A program made the position numbers and the translations under genes. From Gyromitra esculenta (Eukaryota > Ascomycota > Pezizomycetes > Pezizales > Discinaceae), in NCBI GenBank assembly GCA_038503075.1, contig JBCAML010000003.1, positions 1,736,001-1,800,000 on the forward strand: a stretch of DNA of 64,000 bases, given 5' to 3'. Shown here in pieces: positions 34,507-44,554 of this stretch. How positions within the stretch are numbered: the first letter of the stretch is position 1; each line of letters opens with the position of its first letter. Below the pieces are notes generated by a model. It was not told the DNA's origin, searched no databases, and saw only the letters and a list, made by a program, of their open reading frames with translations.

Positions 34507-35655
34507 CTAGACCTTCCTCTTCTTCACCCTACTCTCCAACTTACTTCTCCTCCTCTCAAAGTTCTCTCCCAGTCCTCTTCCTCCACCAGCACCTTCATCA
34601 TCCCCCCTCCTCTTCCGGCTCTTCTCTAATAACCTTCCACTCTTGCTCGAAGACCTCTCAGTACTCTTCGTCAACCGATCCAAGTCACCCGCAAAACTAC
34701 TCCAATCCTCCCCACCAAACTGCCCCTCTCCATGCCCCCCTTTTTGCTTCCGTTCCCTAAGTTCCTTCTTACTCAGCGCCGGCAACCTCACAAAATTATT
34801 CTCCTCATAATCCCTCCGCTCAGCCTCCTCCCTCCTCTCGCGCGCCGACTTCATCACGCGTCCACCAGCCACAATCGTCGACCCAATCGACGGGTGCGCC
34901 ATCGGCGCAGTCGACAATTCATCCGCAACAAACTCATCGAGCATATGCGACTTCTTCCTCCCCGCCCTCTCGGCATTCCGCGCCTCTTTATCCAGTCTTC
35001 CGGTCGTCGTTAGAAGCTCCGGCATCACAGTTGCCGAGATCCTCGGCGGGCGGTAGATTCCGTCTTTTGCATCTTCGCCCTCCGCCGGAAGAGCCGCAGC
35101 AGCAGGTTTAGCGAGCGCAAGCGGGTTAGGACGAAATGACAATTCTGTATTCGAAATTGTTGACACGGGAGCAGCGGGAGCAGCAATTTTAGGGCGAGAG
35201 TAGTCGCCGTAATCGTCATGTTCGACATCGTCGTTGCTGTCTTCAGGGTCTCTGTCAGCTGGAGTTTGTAGGGTGCCTGCTTCTGCAATCTCAGCGTCGA
35301 CAGCTGCGGCGACGACTTTGTCGATTTGGTATTTTAGCTTTGTTTCTAGTGGTTTAACACCCTTTTCTAGGAGCAGTCGCAGTTTGACGAGGTCTTTGAT
35401 CACCTCGCTGCCGGTTGTGCCGTTGGGTTTTGTAGGGTCGAGGGAACCGGAGCGCAGCTTGATGAGGATGAGGAAGACAGCATTGTGCAGGTAGGAGAGA
35501 AGGAGCTCGTTCTTGACGTCGAGGAGGGAGATACCGTTGGCTGGTGGGGCTGCAGAGGGGAAGTCAGGTAAGACTATGGCGGTAGAGGCAGCCTGGAGAG
35601 AGGCTGTGAGGACTGCGAGGGTCTCTGTGAGATCTGGGGGAGTGATGGAGGCCAT
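34507..35655 (-). CDS. LCP5: U3 snoRNP / SSU processome factor Lcp5 (neuroguidin family)
   Basis: A single-exon 382-aa nucleolar protein needed for early 18S pre-rRNA processing. The frame extends upstream to 35826, but the Met at 35655 (MASITPPDL) is chosen because the sequence before it is unlike the family and resembles a 5' UTR. Residues about 10-110 form the helical Sas10/C1D-type domain (LLDVKNELLLSYLHNAVFLILIKLRSGSL, shown here as key helices; KLRLLLEKGVKPLETKLKYQIDKVV follows). Mid-protein motifs conserved in the family are LSFRPNPLAL, DGIYRPPRISA and SHMLDEFV. The C-terminus is a Lys/Arg-rich nucleolar tail (KSRKRRGDD, ERRRSKLESRVKKRKV) with an ENNFVRLPALSKKE segment. It is codirectional with Rpf2 upstream, another ribosome-assembly gene. 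Confidence 0.92.
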   Translation of the reverse strand: MASITPPDLTETLAVLTASLQAASTAIVLPDFPSAAPPANGISLLDVKNELLLSYLHNAVFLILIKLRSGSLDPTKPNGTTGSEVIKDLVKLRLLLEKGVKPLETKLKYQIDKVVAAAVDAEIAEAGTLQTPADRDPEDSNDDVEHDDYGDYSRPKIAAPAAPVSTISNTELSFRPNPLALAKPAAAALPAEGEDAKDGIYRPPRISATVMPELLTTTGRLDKEARNAERAGRKKSHMLDEFVADELSTAPMAHPSIGSTIVAGGRVMKSARERREEAERRDYEENNFVRLPALSKKELRERKQKGGHGEGQFGGEDWSSFAGDLDRLTKSTERSSSKSGRLLEKSRKRRGDDEGAGGGRGLGENFERRRSKLESRVKKRKV

Positions 35656-35970
35656 TGTGGTGATGGATGGTGTGTGGTGGTGTGGGGGAGGTTTGGAGTT
35701 GTAAACCCCGGGGAAGAACTTTTTTTGAGCCTCACCTGGCGAATGGGTTAGGGCTATACAGATTAGATGGCATGATAAGATGGCGGCGTGGGTAAGGGTT
35801 TGGGTGGGGGACAATCCCCAACACATCCATATGGCACAATTGATCCAGGAATTAAATGAATAAATAAGGAAGGAAAACTCCCAATCAAGATATCCTACAG
35901 TACTAAACTTTTGTTGAAACTACCGACTCATGAACTCCATTAATCGTACTAGTATCCCCTCTCCACCCCT

Positions 35971-37120
35971 CTAGGCCAGACGGGCCTTCTTGGCTTTATC
36001 ATCCCCCTCGTCCACCAGCGTCACCTCCCCATCATCTGTAGGCCCTCGTTTCAGACCTTTCATTTTCCTCGACTGCATCTTATTTAGATCCTGCTTGCCG
36101 GTGTGGATACGACCAAGCTTATCTCCGATAATATCGGTCTCGATATTCTTCTTCGTCCTCGCCTATCCCCCCAAACCCATTAGAAACCCAGCAAACCCAT
36201 ATGAAGTATGTGTATAAAAAATAGCACCCAAAACTCACCTCTAGTTGTCTCGGCTTCTTCAACGCCTCCTTCATCATCCCCTCATCCGCTTCATGTACCC
36301 TCCTAATCCTAAAATCCATCCTCGGCCCCATCTCTACAACCTCAACCCTAGGTAACTTCTGTCCACTCTTCTTCGTCTGGATTAAGTGCACCCTAAGATG
36401 CACCACAGGCGTAGTCTCCCTATCACTCGGCTCCGCCACCGCAACACTGACCAAATATTGCAGCCCCTCAACATCAACCGCATTAACCGTCTCCCCTCTG
36501 AAAAAATCCAAAAACATGCTCTTGACAAGCTTATACTCAGGAACAGAATCAAACAAAGTCCCCGTAAAGCAGATCATTGGTTTCATCCCCACAGCAAACT
36601 TTGCATTCTTGAACGACTCGAGCGGACGGAACGTGCTCTCGTCGATACCGAGCTCGAGCATATCGAGGATCTTGTGGTCGAAAGTGCGCGCGAAGGTGAT
36701 GTTGTGGGGTCGCTTTTTGGAGTGGGATGCAAACACGATATGCGAGGTGTCGTTTTTGGTAGAGAAGAATTCGAATGGAGTGGCGTCCTCGAATGGGTGG
36801 ATTGCGTTCTTTTTAGTGAACTTTATGGCGTGGGGTTTTTTGAGGGCGTGCTGTACGGGCTTATTGTCAATGCTGTTCCCGGTCGGTGGAAGAAAACACT
36901 TACGAGGTCTCCGAGAGCTTGTCGAGTTAGCTCGCTGGTGGATGTTCCAGAGAGTAGCAGTGTCTTTTTCTGGTTCTCGACAAGCTTGGATTCACGGTCG
37001 TCGAGCGCCCGCTTAGAGCGTGCATTGCGGGGTTTTCTGAGGAGAGATTAGTTTTTTATTTCTCCGTAGTTGCTGAAATATAATTTAGCGAAAGGGCCAT
37101 ACCTACACTGTGCGGATCAT
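35971..37120 (-). CDS. RPF2: ribosome production factor 2 (Brix domain)
   Basis: Nucleolar assembly factor that, with Rrs1, loads the 5S RNP (5S rRNA, uL18, uL5) into pre-60S particles. Model of 316 aa. Exons on the minus strand: 37120-37107, 37036-36904, 36850-36239 and 36162-35971. The first exon holds only 14 nt (MIRT and part of V), so the start is easily missed by gene finders. The N-terminus reads MIRTVKPRNARSKRAL as in the family. Brix-domain segments include PHAIKFTKKNAIHPFEDA, HSKKRPHNITFARTFDH, DMLELGI and the long GMKPMICFTG strand. The C-terminal basic part has KNIETDIIGDKLGRIHTGKQ, then KMKGLKRGP. The stop lies 316 bp from the Lcp5 start, and the two genes run in tandem. Confidence 0.95.
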
Positions 37121-38168
37121 GGTTATTCGTGGTGATGGTGAAGGCTGTGATGTTGGCCAGCAGGAATCGGTCAGCGGATTGGCTACCTTTTTGGTAGTCG
37201 CAAACTTTTTTTTGCTGGGAAAAGGTGTGCCGGGTAATAATACGTTACATGGCGGGGTGGTCACAACCCTGACCCTGGTGGATCGTTGTATCGCTGACCC
37301 AAAGAGAAGGATTAGGGTTTCGAGGTATTTATCTATCTTATAATTAGGCATATTCAGCATTAGGATTTCGGATTAGTTAACACGATAGGACTTATCTTAA
37401 GGCCTCGGTGAAAGGCCTTTACGAAAATTTATCTTCCATAATAGATATATATTTTTAGCTCCAGGACGCCCCACTAATTCTGGTCTGTATTCAACCCATA
37501 GATTCGAGGCCAGTTCAATGACAACCTTCTAGCACTATAGCCCTATAGCTAGCTACCCGTAAGGCTATCATCCTCGTGGTCAATTAGTCGCTAGCAACTC
37601 TCCAGACCTCGTACTTACCGGTAATCGGGTCGTGCTTACTATCCTAGGAAAGCCAATGTTATTTAATGCTGTTAAAAGAACTTAAGAAATATGAAACCTA
37701 TCGATGTACCCAATTAGAGAATTAGCAGAACCATTAATACCCAGACATTATTATCGGGAGTTCAGCCCCATAATGCGACTAGTGCTAAGGGATCGGGAGC
37801 TGGTAAGTGGTGTCGTGGGACGCATGGAGCTTTTGTGGCTAGAGCTATTATATATATCGTAAACCAACCATACGTGTATTTACCTAGTAACAAAAGATCC
37901 ATTCCCTATGGGTAAATCAATATTAAGAGCTATAAGCGCCCTACTTCTAGTAATCGACCAGCATCTGAACCAGGCGACTGGTAATGACCGTTTTTCTGTG
38001 TTACGAAGCGTGCTCTCATCTACTGCGACCCGCAGGATCTACAGTCATGAACAACGAGCTTCAACTTCACGATTCCCCACAACCCCCGCCAACGGCCCCA
38101 CGATCGAGGATTCACCCTCCTTCTCTCAAGCCCCACGCCGTCATTCTTCGTCTACCCCAAACGGTACC
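37121..38168. other. divergent promoter region between RPF2 and LSM8
   Basis: About 1 kb, AT-rich in the middle. A 110-codon frame (37908-38240) overlaps the LSm8 start in another frame and is not credible. No repeat or RNA gene was recognised. Confidence 0.5.
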
Positions 38169-38531
38169 ATGTCCAACCTCCAGTCTTTCGTCAATAGTAA
38201 CCCCCTCCTTCTCCTCCCTTCTTGTGAATACTTCCACTAACAAATTCCCCCAGAAACCGTAACAATCCTCACCTCCGATGGCCGAACTCTAACGGGCAAG
38301 CTCCTGGGTCACGACCAAACTACAAACCTTATCCTCTCACAAACAATCGAGCGCATCTTCACCCCCGCGTCGGCAGGCCCAGACGATCCCACCCAGCAGG
38401 TCGAACACGGACTATATCTGATCCGCGGCGACAACGTCGCCGTCTGCGGTCTCGTGGACGATGAGCTAGATTCTGGAATTGATTGGTCTCAGGTCAGAGC
38501 GGAACCGCTGGGCGGAATGAAACACACCTGA
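38169..38531 (+). CDS. LSM8: U6 snRNA-associated Sm-like protein LSm8
   Basis: Subunit of the nuclear Lsm2-8 ring that binds the 3' end of U6 snRNA. Two exons, 38169-38196 and 38254-38531, give 101 aa, the normal length. The first exon codes only MSNLQSFVN and part of a Lys, and the intron is 57 nt with a CTAAC branch site. The Sm1 fold is TVTILTSDGRTLTGKLLGHDQTTNLIL, shown by key residues D-G-R, G-x-L-x-G-x-D and N-L-I-L. The Sm2 motif is GLYLIRGDNVAVCGLVD (the IRGDNV signature). The tail DELDSGIDWSQVRAEPLG is LSm8-specific. Upstream context is divergent from RPF2. Confidence 0.95.
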
Positions 38532-39372
38532 GTGATAACCATTGCCGTGTGGGGCAGCGTGCGGGTCAATGTCAGGGTTAGGATTTCGTATTGGGCGTTA
38601 TTTCAAGAGATAAAAGAGGGGCTGAAATCGATTCCTTTGATGAAGTTTCTTTTTTTTTCTTCCGCGCAACAATCATGCTAGGGATACATCTAGTAGAGAG
38701 GATAATCCCCCCTTTGTAGATTTAAAGTTGGGGCTTGTGGATGGATGGAGTTGGCAGATGAAGTTCGTGGTGTTCGGTTTTTTAGTGTTTTTTTTTTTTC
38801 CGTGGCTTGTACTATAGTGCTACGTTTTCTAGATAGCTATTCGCGTTTCTCAGTAATTCTCGGCTAGTTAGCTACACAGAACGGCTGAAATACCTATAGG
38901 AGAACCGCAGAGAGGTTGCGTGATTGATCGCTAGAATAAGCTGAACGAAAATTGCGTACGCTTGGACTCAAGCTCCCAAGCGATGGTCATTATAGATGAA
39001 GAAATGGGAAAAGAGGAAGCTTTCGTCTTAGTGGCAAGGATGGAGTATATATATGCCACCTACATTTACAGTTCCATCGTGTCAAAAAGCCAAGGTTCGC
39101 TCTATAATTGTGTGTAAGGGTAATACTTTACATCCCGTATGCATTACACGCTACATGTATTTAGTAAAACTGCTACGAGTTTTGCGATTGCGCACAAGGT
39201 CTCATTTCAGCACATAGAAATTTATATCGAGCAAGGACCCCTCTCAATACAGTAAGATCACCTAATTATCCACCTAATCGGGGTCAGCAGCTTTGGTAGC
39301 CTTTTACCGCCTACTTATTAGATATAAGGCTGCATATGTGTCAGATTTCTATTTACACGTATCACTCACCTA

Positions 39373-39495
39373 CTCGTATTCTCATGACGTTTTTAAAACG
39401 GGCTGGGTCCGCATATCATATAAATTGCCCTGAACCTACCCACTTTATATGGGATGCAGAGGTAGCCCGTTTTAAAAACGTCATGAGAATACGAG
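39373..39495. mobile_element. MITE family A, copy 1
   Basis: A 123-bp foldback element. The terminal inverted repeats begin CTCGTATTCTCATGACGTTT and extend about 33 bp with only terminal-region identity breaks. The unpaired centre is about 55 bp. It is flanked on both sides by TA (39371-39372, 39496-39497), the duplication made by Tc1/mariner-type transposases. It has no coding capacity. Confidence 0.88.
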
Positions 39496-39930
39496 TAGTA
39501 TAAAATTTGGTTCGGAGCGAACCCTTACAGGTAAATTAAATTGTACATCGTTTCTAGACTACGTCTATACATACCTACCCACTCTTCATAGTCAAACAGC
39601 TCAAATTAGATGTATAAATTATATTCAGATCTTCTAATGCTTTACAAAAATGCGCAGTTTAAATGGCTTATATTTCCCCATTTAATATACTCTATAGCAA
39701 TAGACTCAGTACCCACCCCCCTACCCCTTCCCTTATGGTATGAACTAGCTCATGACCATAGAGGGCCCAAAGTTCAAGGTAGCCTAACTAGAATAACCGT
39801 CAGTGGGTGGATTATCCCACTCTTATAATCATTTAGGCACCCACATTTATCCAGAAGTAACATAGGTTGTCATAGGGTGGGCCTTAAATCACGTACCCTA
39901 TCCTTAATCAAGGGGAAAAACACGCAGCTA

Positions 39931-40053
39931 CTCGTATTCTCATGACGTTTTTAAAATGGGCCAGATCCGCATACCATACAAACTGCCCTGAGCCTACTTA
40001 TTTTATATGGGATGCAGAGGTAGCCCGTTTTAAAAACGTCATGAGAATACGAG
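39931..40053. mobile_element. MITE family A, copy 2
   Basis: Same length (123 bp) and same termini as copy 1, 436 bp away, in the same orientation, also bounded by TA (39929-39930, 40054-40055). The differences are mostly transitions in the left arm and centre (for example CGGGCTGGGTC versus TGGGCCAGATC). The right arms are nearly identical. Confidence 0.88.
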
Positions 40054-40732
40054 TATACGTAGCAGCACGTGCACTACAACCCAGATAAATGCCCGCAATC
40101 AATCAGCGATATATATGTGTGAACTAAATACTCTCGTATAAGCTACTAATACTTCCACCTGTTATTCGATTAATCATAAAATTAATTAAACGTATACCAT
40201 AGACCTCAGCGAAAACTCTTAATTAAATTACCAGATTAATCATTCTCACACTACATATTCGACATATAGAAACCCCTCCGAACGCAATTCAATCACGTGA
40301 ACCTGAGGCTATCCTATTTTAATCGGCTAGTTGAGCAAGATTTTAGATTCTCTAAGGAACCTGTGAAGTTCGCTTACTAAAAAGCGGGGTCCTTGTACCC
40401 CCGTGAGCGACTCTACTCTCCAAAGCTTGTTTTCATCACTTTCAAGCTCAAGGTCTTTCAATATGAGCTATGCCAAATGCAATCTCAGTTTCTACTTGAC
40501 GAAGTTTCACCCCGATCGCTCACCGTAAACTTCCTCAGGCGCTTATGGTCCTGACGTGGCTCTGCGAAGTTTGGAAGCAACATGAATTACCTAACACTTC
40601 CACGCCTCAATTAGATTATATTCGCTGGTACCCTGTTCTTAGTTATACCTTTTGGCCATTGCCCACCGGAATACGCCGTAGAGTATTACACCGCATGTGC
40701 ATAATTGCACGAGTGTCTAGAACCATCGAGCC

Positions 40733-40858
40733 TAAACAGCACATCGAGCCTAGATTAGGTCGCCGAGCCTAAATCGAGCCTGAGCTAGATTTTTTCTGAG
40801 CCTGAGTCGAGCCTGAGTCGAGCTCCGAGCTTGGCATCGAGCCTGAGGCACGAAATTT
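40733..40858. repeat. clustered CGAGCCTGAG / CGAGCCTAAA repeats
   Basis: About ten irregularly spaced copies of a GAGCCT core (ATCGAGCCTAAA, CGAGCCTGAGT and variants) in 125 bp. They form a degenerate short tandem repeat just upstream of the first zinc-finger paralogue. No gene. Confidence 0.75.
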
Positions 40859-41068
40859 GCAAAATGGCGAGAGATAAGTATGAAGGCCTCCCTTTCAACA
40901 AAACTTTGCTGCTCACTCCCCACCCTGTCTGATTGGTGATGTCAATTCGGCTGTAGTTGCTGTATCAGAAACAGTATCCTAAGAGTTCTCGTATCTTACT
41001 ATGAATTCTCTTAGCTATGGAGAAAGTTTTGAGGGAGATACTTTTTCTCTTTTGCAGAACTGAAATAG

Positions 41069-41727
41069 TTGCTTCCTCTCGATATCATAGGCTCTGGCAG
41101 CTGGAGCCGACTTATTATCGGCCCAGAGCAAGAACGTCAGCTCTTATACCCTGGTAACACTTATCAACGCGGGTCTGCATGGCCATTCGCAATCCAAGAA
41201 GCACTTACTAGCGCCGAAACGCCCCAAACTAAGTCTAGCGAAGAGTTAAAATCCATTAACTCTCTACCCCCGCTTCCTTATATTCCGACCATCGCCAACA
41301 ATTCCGCTTACATAAACGAAGCCCGGCGGAGTCAAGAATTTTGCTGCAAGGACAGCTGTCGAGGCTTATTTACGTATGTATCCTAACCTTTAATACTGGA
41401 GCCTGAGTTAACATTCCTCCAAGTGGACCACATGAATGTTCTCATCACGGAAGATCCCTAACAATCCCCTGCCGTGGTAACGACAATGATTGTCTATCCA
41501 AATTTTTGAAGAGAAATGATTTCAATCGCCACCACGACACAATCCACTGTAATGCTAGATCTAGTATGCCGGCGAAGGAGTCGCTAGACTATCCTTTTGC
41601 CAACTGCGAACGTGTGGAAGAGAAAGGGTTTGAACGGAAGGATAGTCTAACACAACATAAGCGGAGTGTTCACACCGAGAAAATCCTGAAGGATCCTACC
41701 AAGTTTGGCCGTAGTAATGCTATGTAG
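41069..41727 (+). pseudogene. C2H2 zinc-finger protein, degenerate paralogue (copy 1)
   Basis: Two exons are clear, 41069-41373 and 41424-41727, joined in phase 2. The 5' end is not resolved: there is no in-frame ATG near 41069, and a possible acceptor lies at 41067-41068. The product matches the gene at 46-47 kb over the last 110 residues: EFCCKDSCRGLF, intron at the same codon and phase, GPHECSHHGRS, KRNDFNRHHDTIH, EEKGFERKDSLTQHKRSVH and KFGRS near the end. The first finger keeps its Cys/His set with one extra residue between the cysteines. In the second finger the first Cys is replaced by Tyr (LDYPFANC against FDCPIAGC), which should break zinc binding. It is probably a decaying duplicate, though a working protein with one finger cannot be excluded. 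Confidence 0.6.
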
Positions 41728-42668
41728 AAGATTCTGTTTCGTCTGATCGCTCTTGTCTTTCCGCTATTTTCCCTTAATCAATCACTCTTTTGTTTATTTT
41801 TTATCTCGCGATTAGTGCATTTCCCTAAAAAATTTAATAGCTTATGGCATAAACAGCCATAGTAGAACAAAAGAGTCGAAGATATACGTTTTTAGTTCGA
41901 AAATTTTTCTGCCTTACGGTATCTTTCATGTTTCACGCTGTCCTATCCTCCCAATGCATAATCGCCATAACCCAAGGGTTGGATGCGTAAATTAAATCTA
42001 CTTACTTACTTTACTCCCAATGCATATATCGATGAGTCCATGGATCTAGCGATGCTTATTCAAAAGGGCCATCACCATATGGTTACATTTAATCTCACTA
42101 CAAGACGACTTCTTCTTAATGACTAATGCTCCTCTTACAGCTTTAAAATTTTATTCATTTACAAAAACCTCACATACGTACACTCACTATAGCCGATGAA
42201 TTTTACTTACTTACATGTCTTACTTACTTACTCACTATAGCCGTGTTTCATTACTTAAGGGCAGCCGATTGATTTCTCCATTATCACGGAATTAGGTTTC
42301 AAATAATGATTCGAACTATAGACTACATGCCAGTAATCAAAAAAAAAAAACATGATTCGAAAGATACGTCGAGGCCCTGAACCACGGTTGGCAGTGTGGC
42401 TTCGTCTCCGTGACCAACTAACTACAATAGGTACATATACATGTGGTCTGGTACCCTAATATTATGGGGCTAGGTACAATACCACAAGGTCATCGGCTAA
42501 AATAGAGAGCACGAAGTTAATGTTTTGCAAGCGATGTGAACGAAAGCGGGTTTCTTAATCCAGCATAGTTACATATTATATTTTATATTTCAGTTTGAAG
42601 TTCGCTTGTGTGATCTAAAGCTTACTAACCTCAATAGAGCACATTAGCTTACCTGTCCCAATCGATTA

Positions 42669-42796
42669 CTCGTTAGCAGGCATACGAACCGGAAAACATG
42701 GGGGTGTAGCCTTGTATAGCATGGCATCGGGCACGAATCCCGTGACATACAAAGCTACACAACCCCCGTTTTCTGGTTCGTATGTCTGCTAACGAG
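42669..42796. mobile_element. MITE family B, copy 1
   Basis: A 128-bp foldback element with arms beginning CTCGTTAGCAGGCATACGAA and its complement. TA precedes the left end and CA follows the right end, so one target copy is mutated. The subterminal AAACATGGGGGTGTAG / CCCCCGTTTTCTGG portions match the other two family B copies, while the outermost 12 bp differ from them on both arms together. Confidence 0.82.
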
Positions 42797-42893
42797 CAAA
42801 ACAGAGAAAATACCTTGTGGATATTATTATTATGTCTACCCTGAACCCCCTCTCGCGCAGCTCCTACGTGTGCTGGGGGTAAACCTGCCGGCT

Positions 42894-43805
42894 GGTGGCG
42901 GTGCTGGTGGCGGTGCTTCTCTTCACGCTCAATATTTTGGTGCTCTCCTTTCGTTAAATAACCTTTTACTTACTTTACCCCTGAAGGTTCTCTGCTTTCC
43001 GTAAGCTTGCCGTAGGTTTTTGAGGGTTTCCATAATCTTGAGTTGAGTCGGTGGGTTTTGCACCACCAGCACCATCAGCACCGCGTAAAGCACGAGGGTG
43101 ACAACGGGAAATAGCAAAGATTAGGGTGGTAAACCCTCACGAAACACCCATAGGGTACCTACAAAAAACTCACAACACCATCGACAGCAGCGACAGCATA
43201 GATATCAACAAGAAAAAGCTACTGAATTAATCCTAAGAACCATCCAGACATAAACATATATAAAAAGTAACTAAAAGTGCCTTAATTTCCCCCTGCTGAC
43301 ACCCTGCTGTTTTACCACCTCTCCTGAACGTGACTGAATAACTTCGCGGCAGCACTTGTAGGGTGTAGGGGTAAATGATGAGAACCGCGGCGCATGTGTG
43401 GCTGAAAATCTCACAAATTCACCAGTGTCTTTGAGGATCAGCTCATTAACATAGTCAATTCTGGTTCTCTTCTTTCACTGAGTAACCTTTAATTTACACT
43501 CTCTGAAACCCTCTACTTTCTGTGAGCTTGCTGTAAATTTTTAAGGGCTTGCTTGATTTTGAGTTGAGTTGGCGGCCGAATTTCGCGCTACCAGCACTGT
43601 CACCAGGTGGCAGTGCTAGCTTTGCCCCTCTTCACGCTCGACATTCTGATGCTCTTCTTCCGCTAAGCAAAATTTAATTCTCTCTATCTCTGAAACCCCT
43701 CCACTTTATGTAGGCTTGTTGTAAAACTTTAAGAGCTTCCGTGGTCTTGAGTTGGGTTGGTGGTCGAGTTTCGTATCGCCAGCACCGCCACCTGATGACA
43801 GACTT
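42894..43805. repeat. degenerate repeat, three copies of about 175-190 bp
   Basis: Copies lie at about 42894-43084, 43443-43618 and 43619-43805, all in the same orientation. Shared landmarks in order are CTCTTCACGCTC (copies 1 and 3), a TAAAT-rich part, CTCTGAAACCCCTC, GTAGGCTTG-type text, TTTTGAGGG/TTTAAGAGC, CTTGAGTTGAG and ACCAGCACC. Copies 2 and 3 are adjacent; copy 1 is separated by about 360 bp. Divergence is high and rich in transitions, as expected of an old RIP-affected repeat. No open frame was found. Confidence 0.7.
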
Positions 43806-43817
43806 TCCCCTACCGCA

Positions 43818-44076
43818 GGTTTTGGAGAGAACCACCTGGGTGGATGTAAAGATCCTGACAGCAGAGGCACAGTAAACCCAACCAATTCAAGGGATTTGGG
43901 GCGTTTTGGATGGATGTTAGGGTTACAACACTTGGGAGGGCAAATAGTTTCGAGTGTTGTTGAATACGTTGAGAATGTAGGATAGAGTATGGTTCTCTAG
44001 GAGAATCAAATCATAAGACACTTACGCCACTTCTACTCGGATCTTTACATCAACCCGGGCGGTTCTCTCCAAAACC
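43818..44076. repeat. inverted-repeat pair (38 bp arms)
   Basis: Arms at 43818-43855 and 44039-44076 (GGTTTTGGAGAGAACC...GATGTAAAGATCC and complement) match at 35 of 38 positions, around a 183-bp spacer. This may be another foldback element or the remnant of an inverted duplication. Confidence 0.8.
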
Positions 44077-44554
44077 TTCAGTACAGCCGTTGCTACGAGT
44101 GTGAGGGCAAGTCTGGCGACAGGTGTTGGTGTTGATCAATAGAGACTTTGCGCTGGATGCATCCACCAAGGTGGCTGTGCGCCAAGGGACACTAAGGTGA
44201 AGCTGGAGCCTCAGTTTGCCACCAAAAGCTGATCACTGTTACAACAGATTTTGTATGGGAGCAAAAATAAACACCCTAAGTTAACAATTTCTGATACAAT
44301 ACTGAAGCTTCCTAAAGATTTTATACTTATGGGGGGGATTATTCTGGTCTTAACTATCAATAAAAAAAATACCGACCGGAAAATCTTGTGATTTTGTTGA
44401 GCTGTAGTGACCAGAAGTGGTGGAGGTCAAATTCATCGATTTGACATATGATGTGGAGTCAAAGTGTTAGAACGTATGCCAAGATCATGCCAAGCCTCTA
44501 AAAAAGACTCCGGATGTCACAGCGCAAAGTCTCTAATTGATGGTATTACGAATG

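Larger units (their letters stand above)
38532..41068. other. intergenic with foldback elements and satellite-like repeats
   Basis: About 2.5 kb without a supported gene. It contains two family A foldback elements and a run of GAGCCTGA-type repeats, listed separately. The rest is AT-rich. Confidence 0.6.

Noticed and set aside
34507..35826. Start of Lcp5 at 35826
   Set aside because: The extra 57 residues are His/Pro/Cys-rich and unlike the family. The Met at 35655 gives the normal N-terminus.
36386..37051. Plus-strand frames of 166-221 aa
   Set aside because: They are antisense to the RPF2 exons, which give a clear Brix protein on the other strand.
37908..38240. 110-aa frame overlapping LSM8
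   Set aside because: It overlaps LSm8 exon 1 in a different frame and runs into its intron. The LSm8 frame has strong family motifs.
39361..40060. CRISPR-like repeat/spacer arrangement of the repeated CTCGTATTCTCATGACG motif
   Set aside because: The repeats are inverted pairs within TA-flanked hairpins, not regularly spaced direct repeats, and the genome is eukaryotic.
42301..42345. Possible tRNA remnant with a GTTCGAATC-like box on the minus strand
   Set aside because: No matching T-stem, acceptor stem or A box could be paired around it. No tRNA or rRNA gene was found anywhere in the window.
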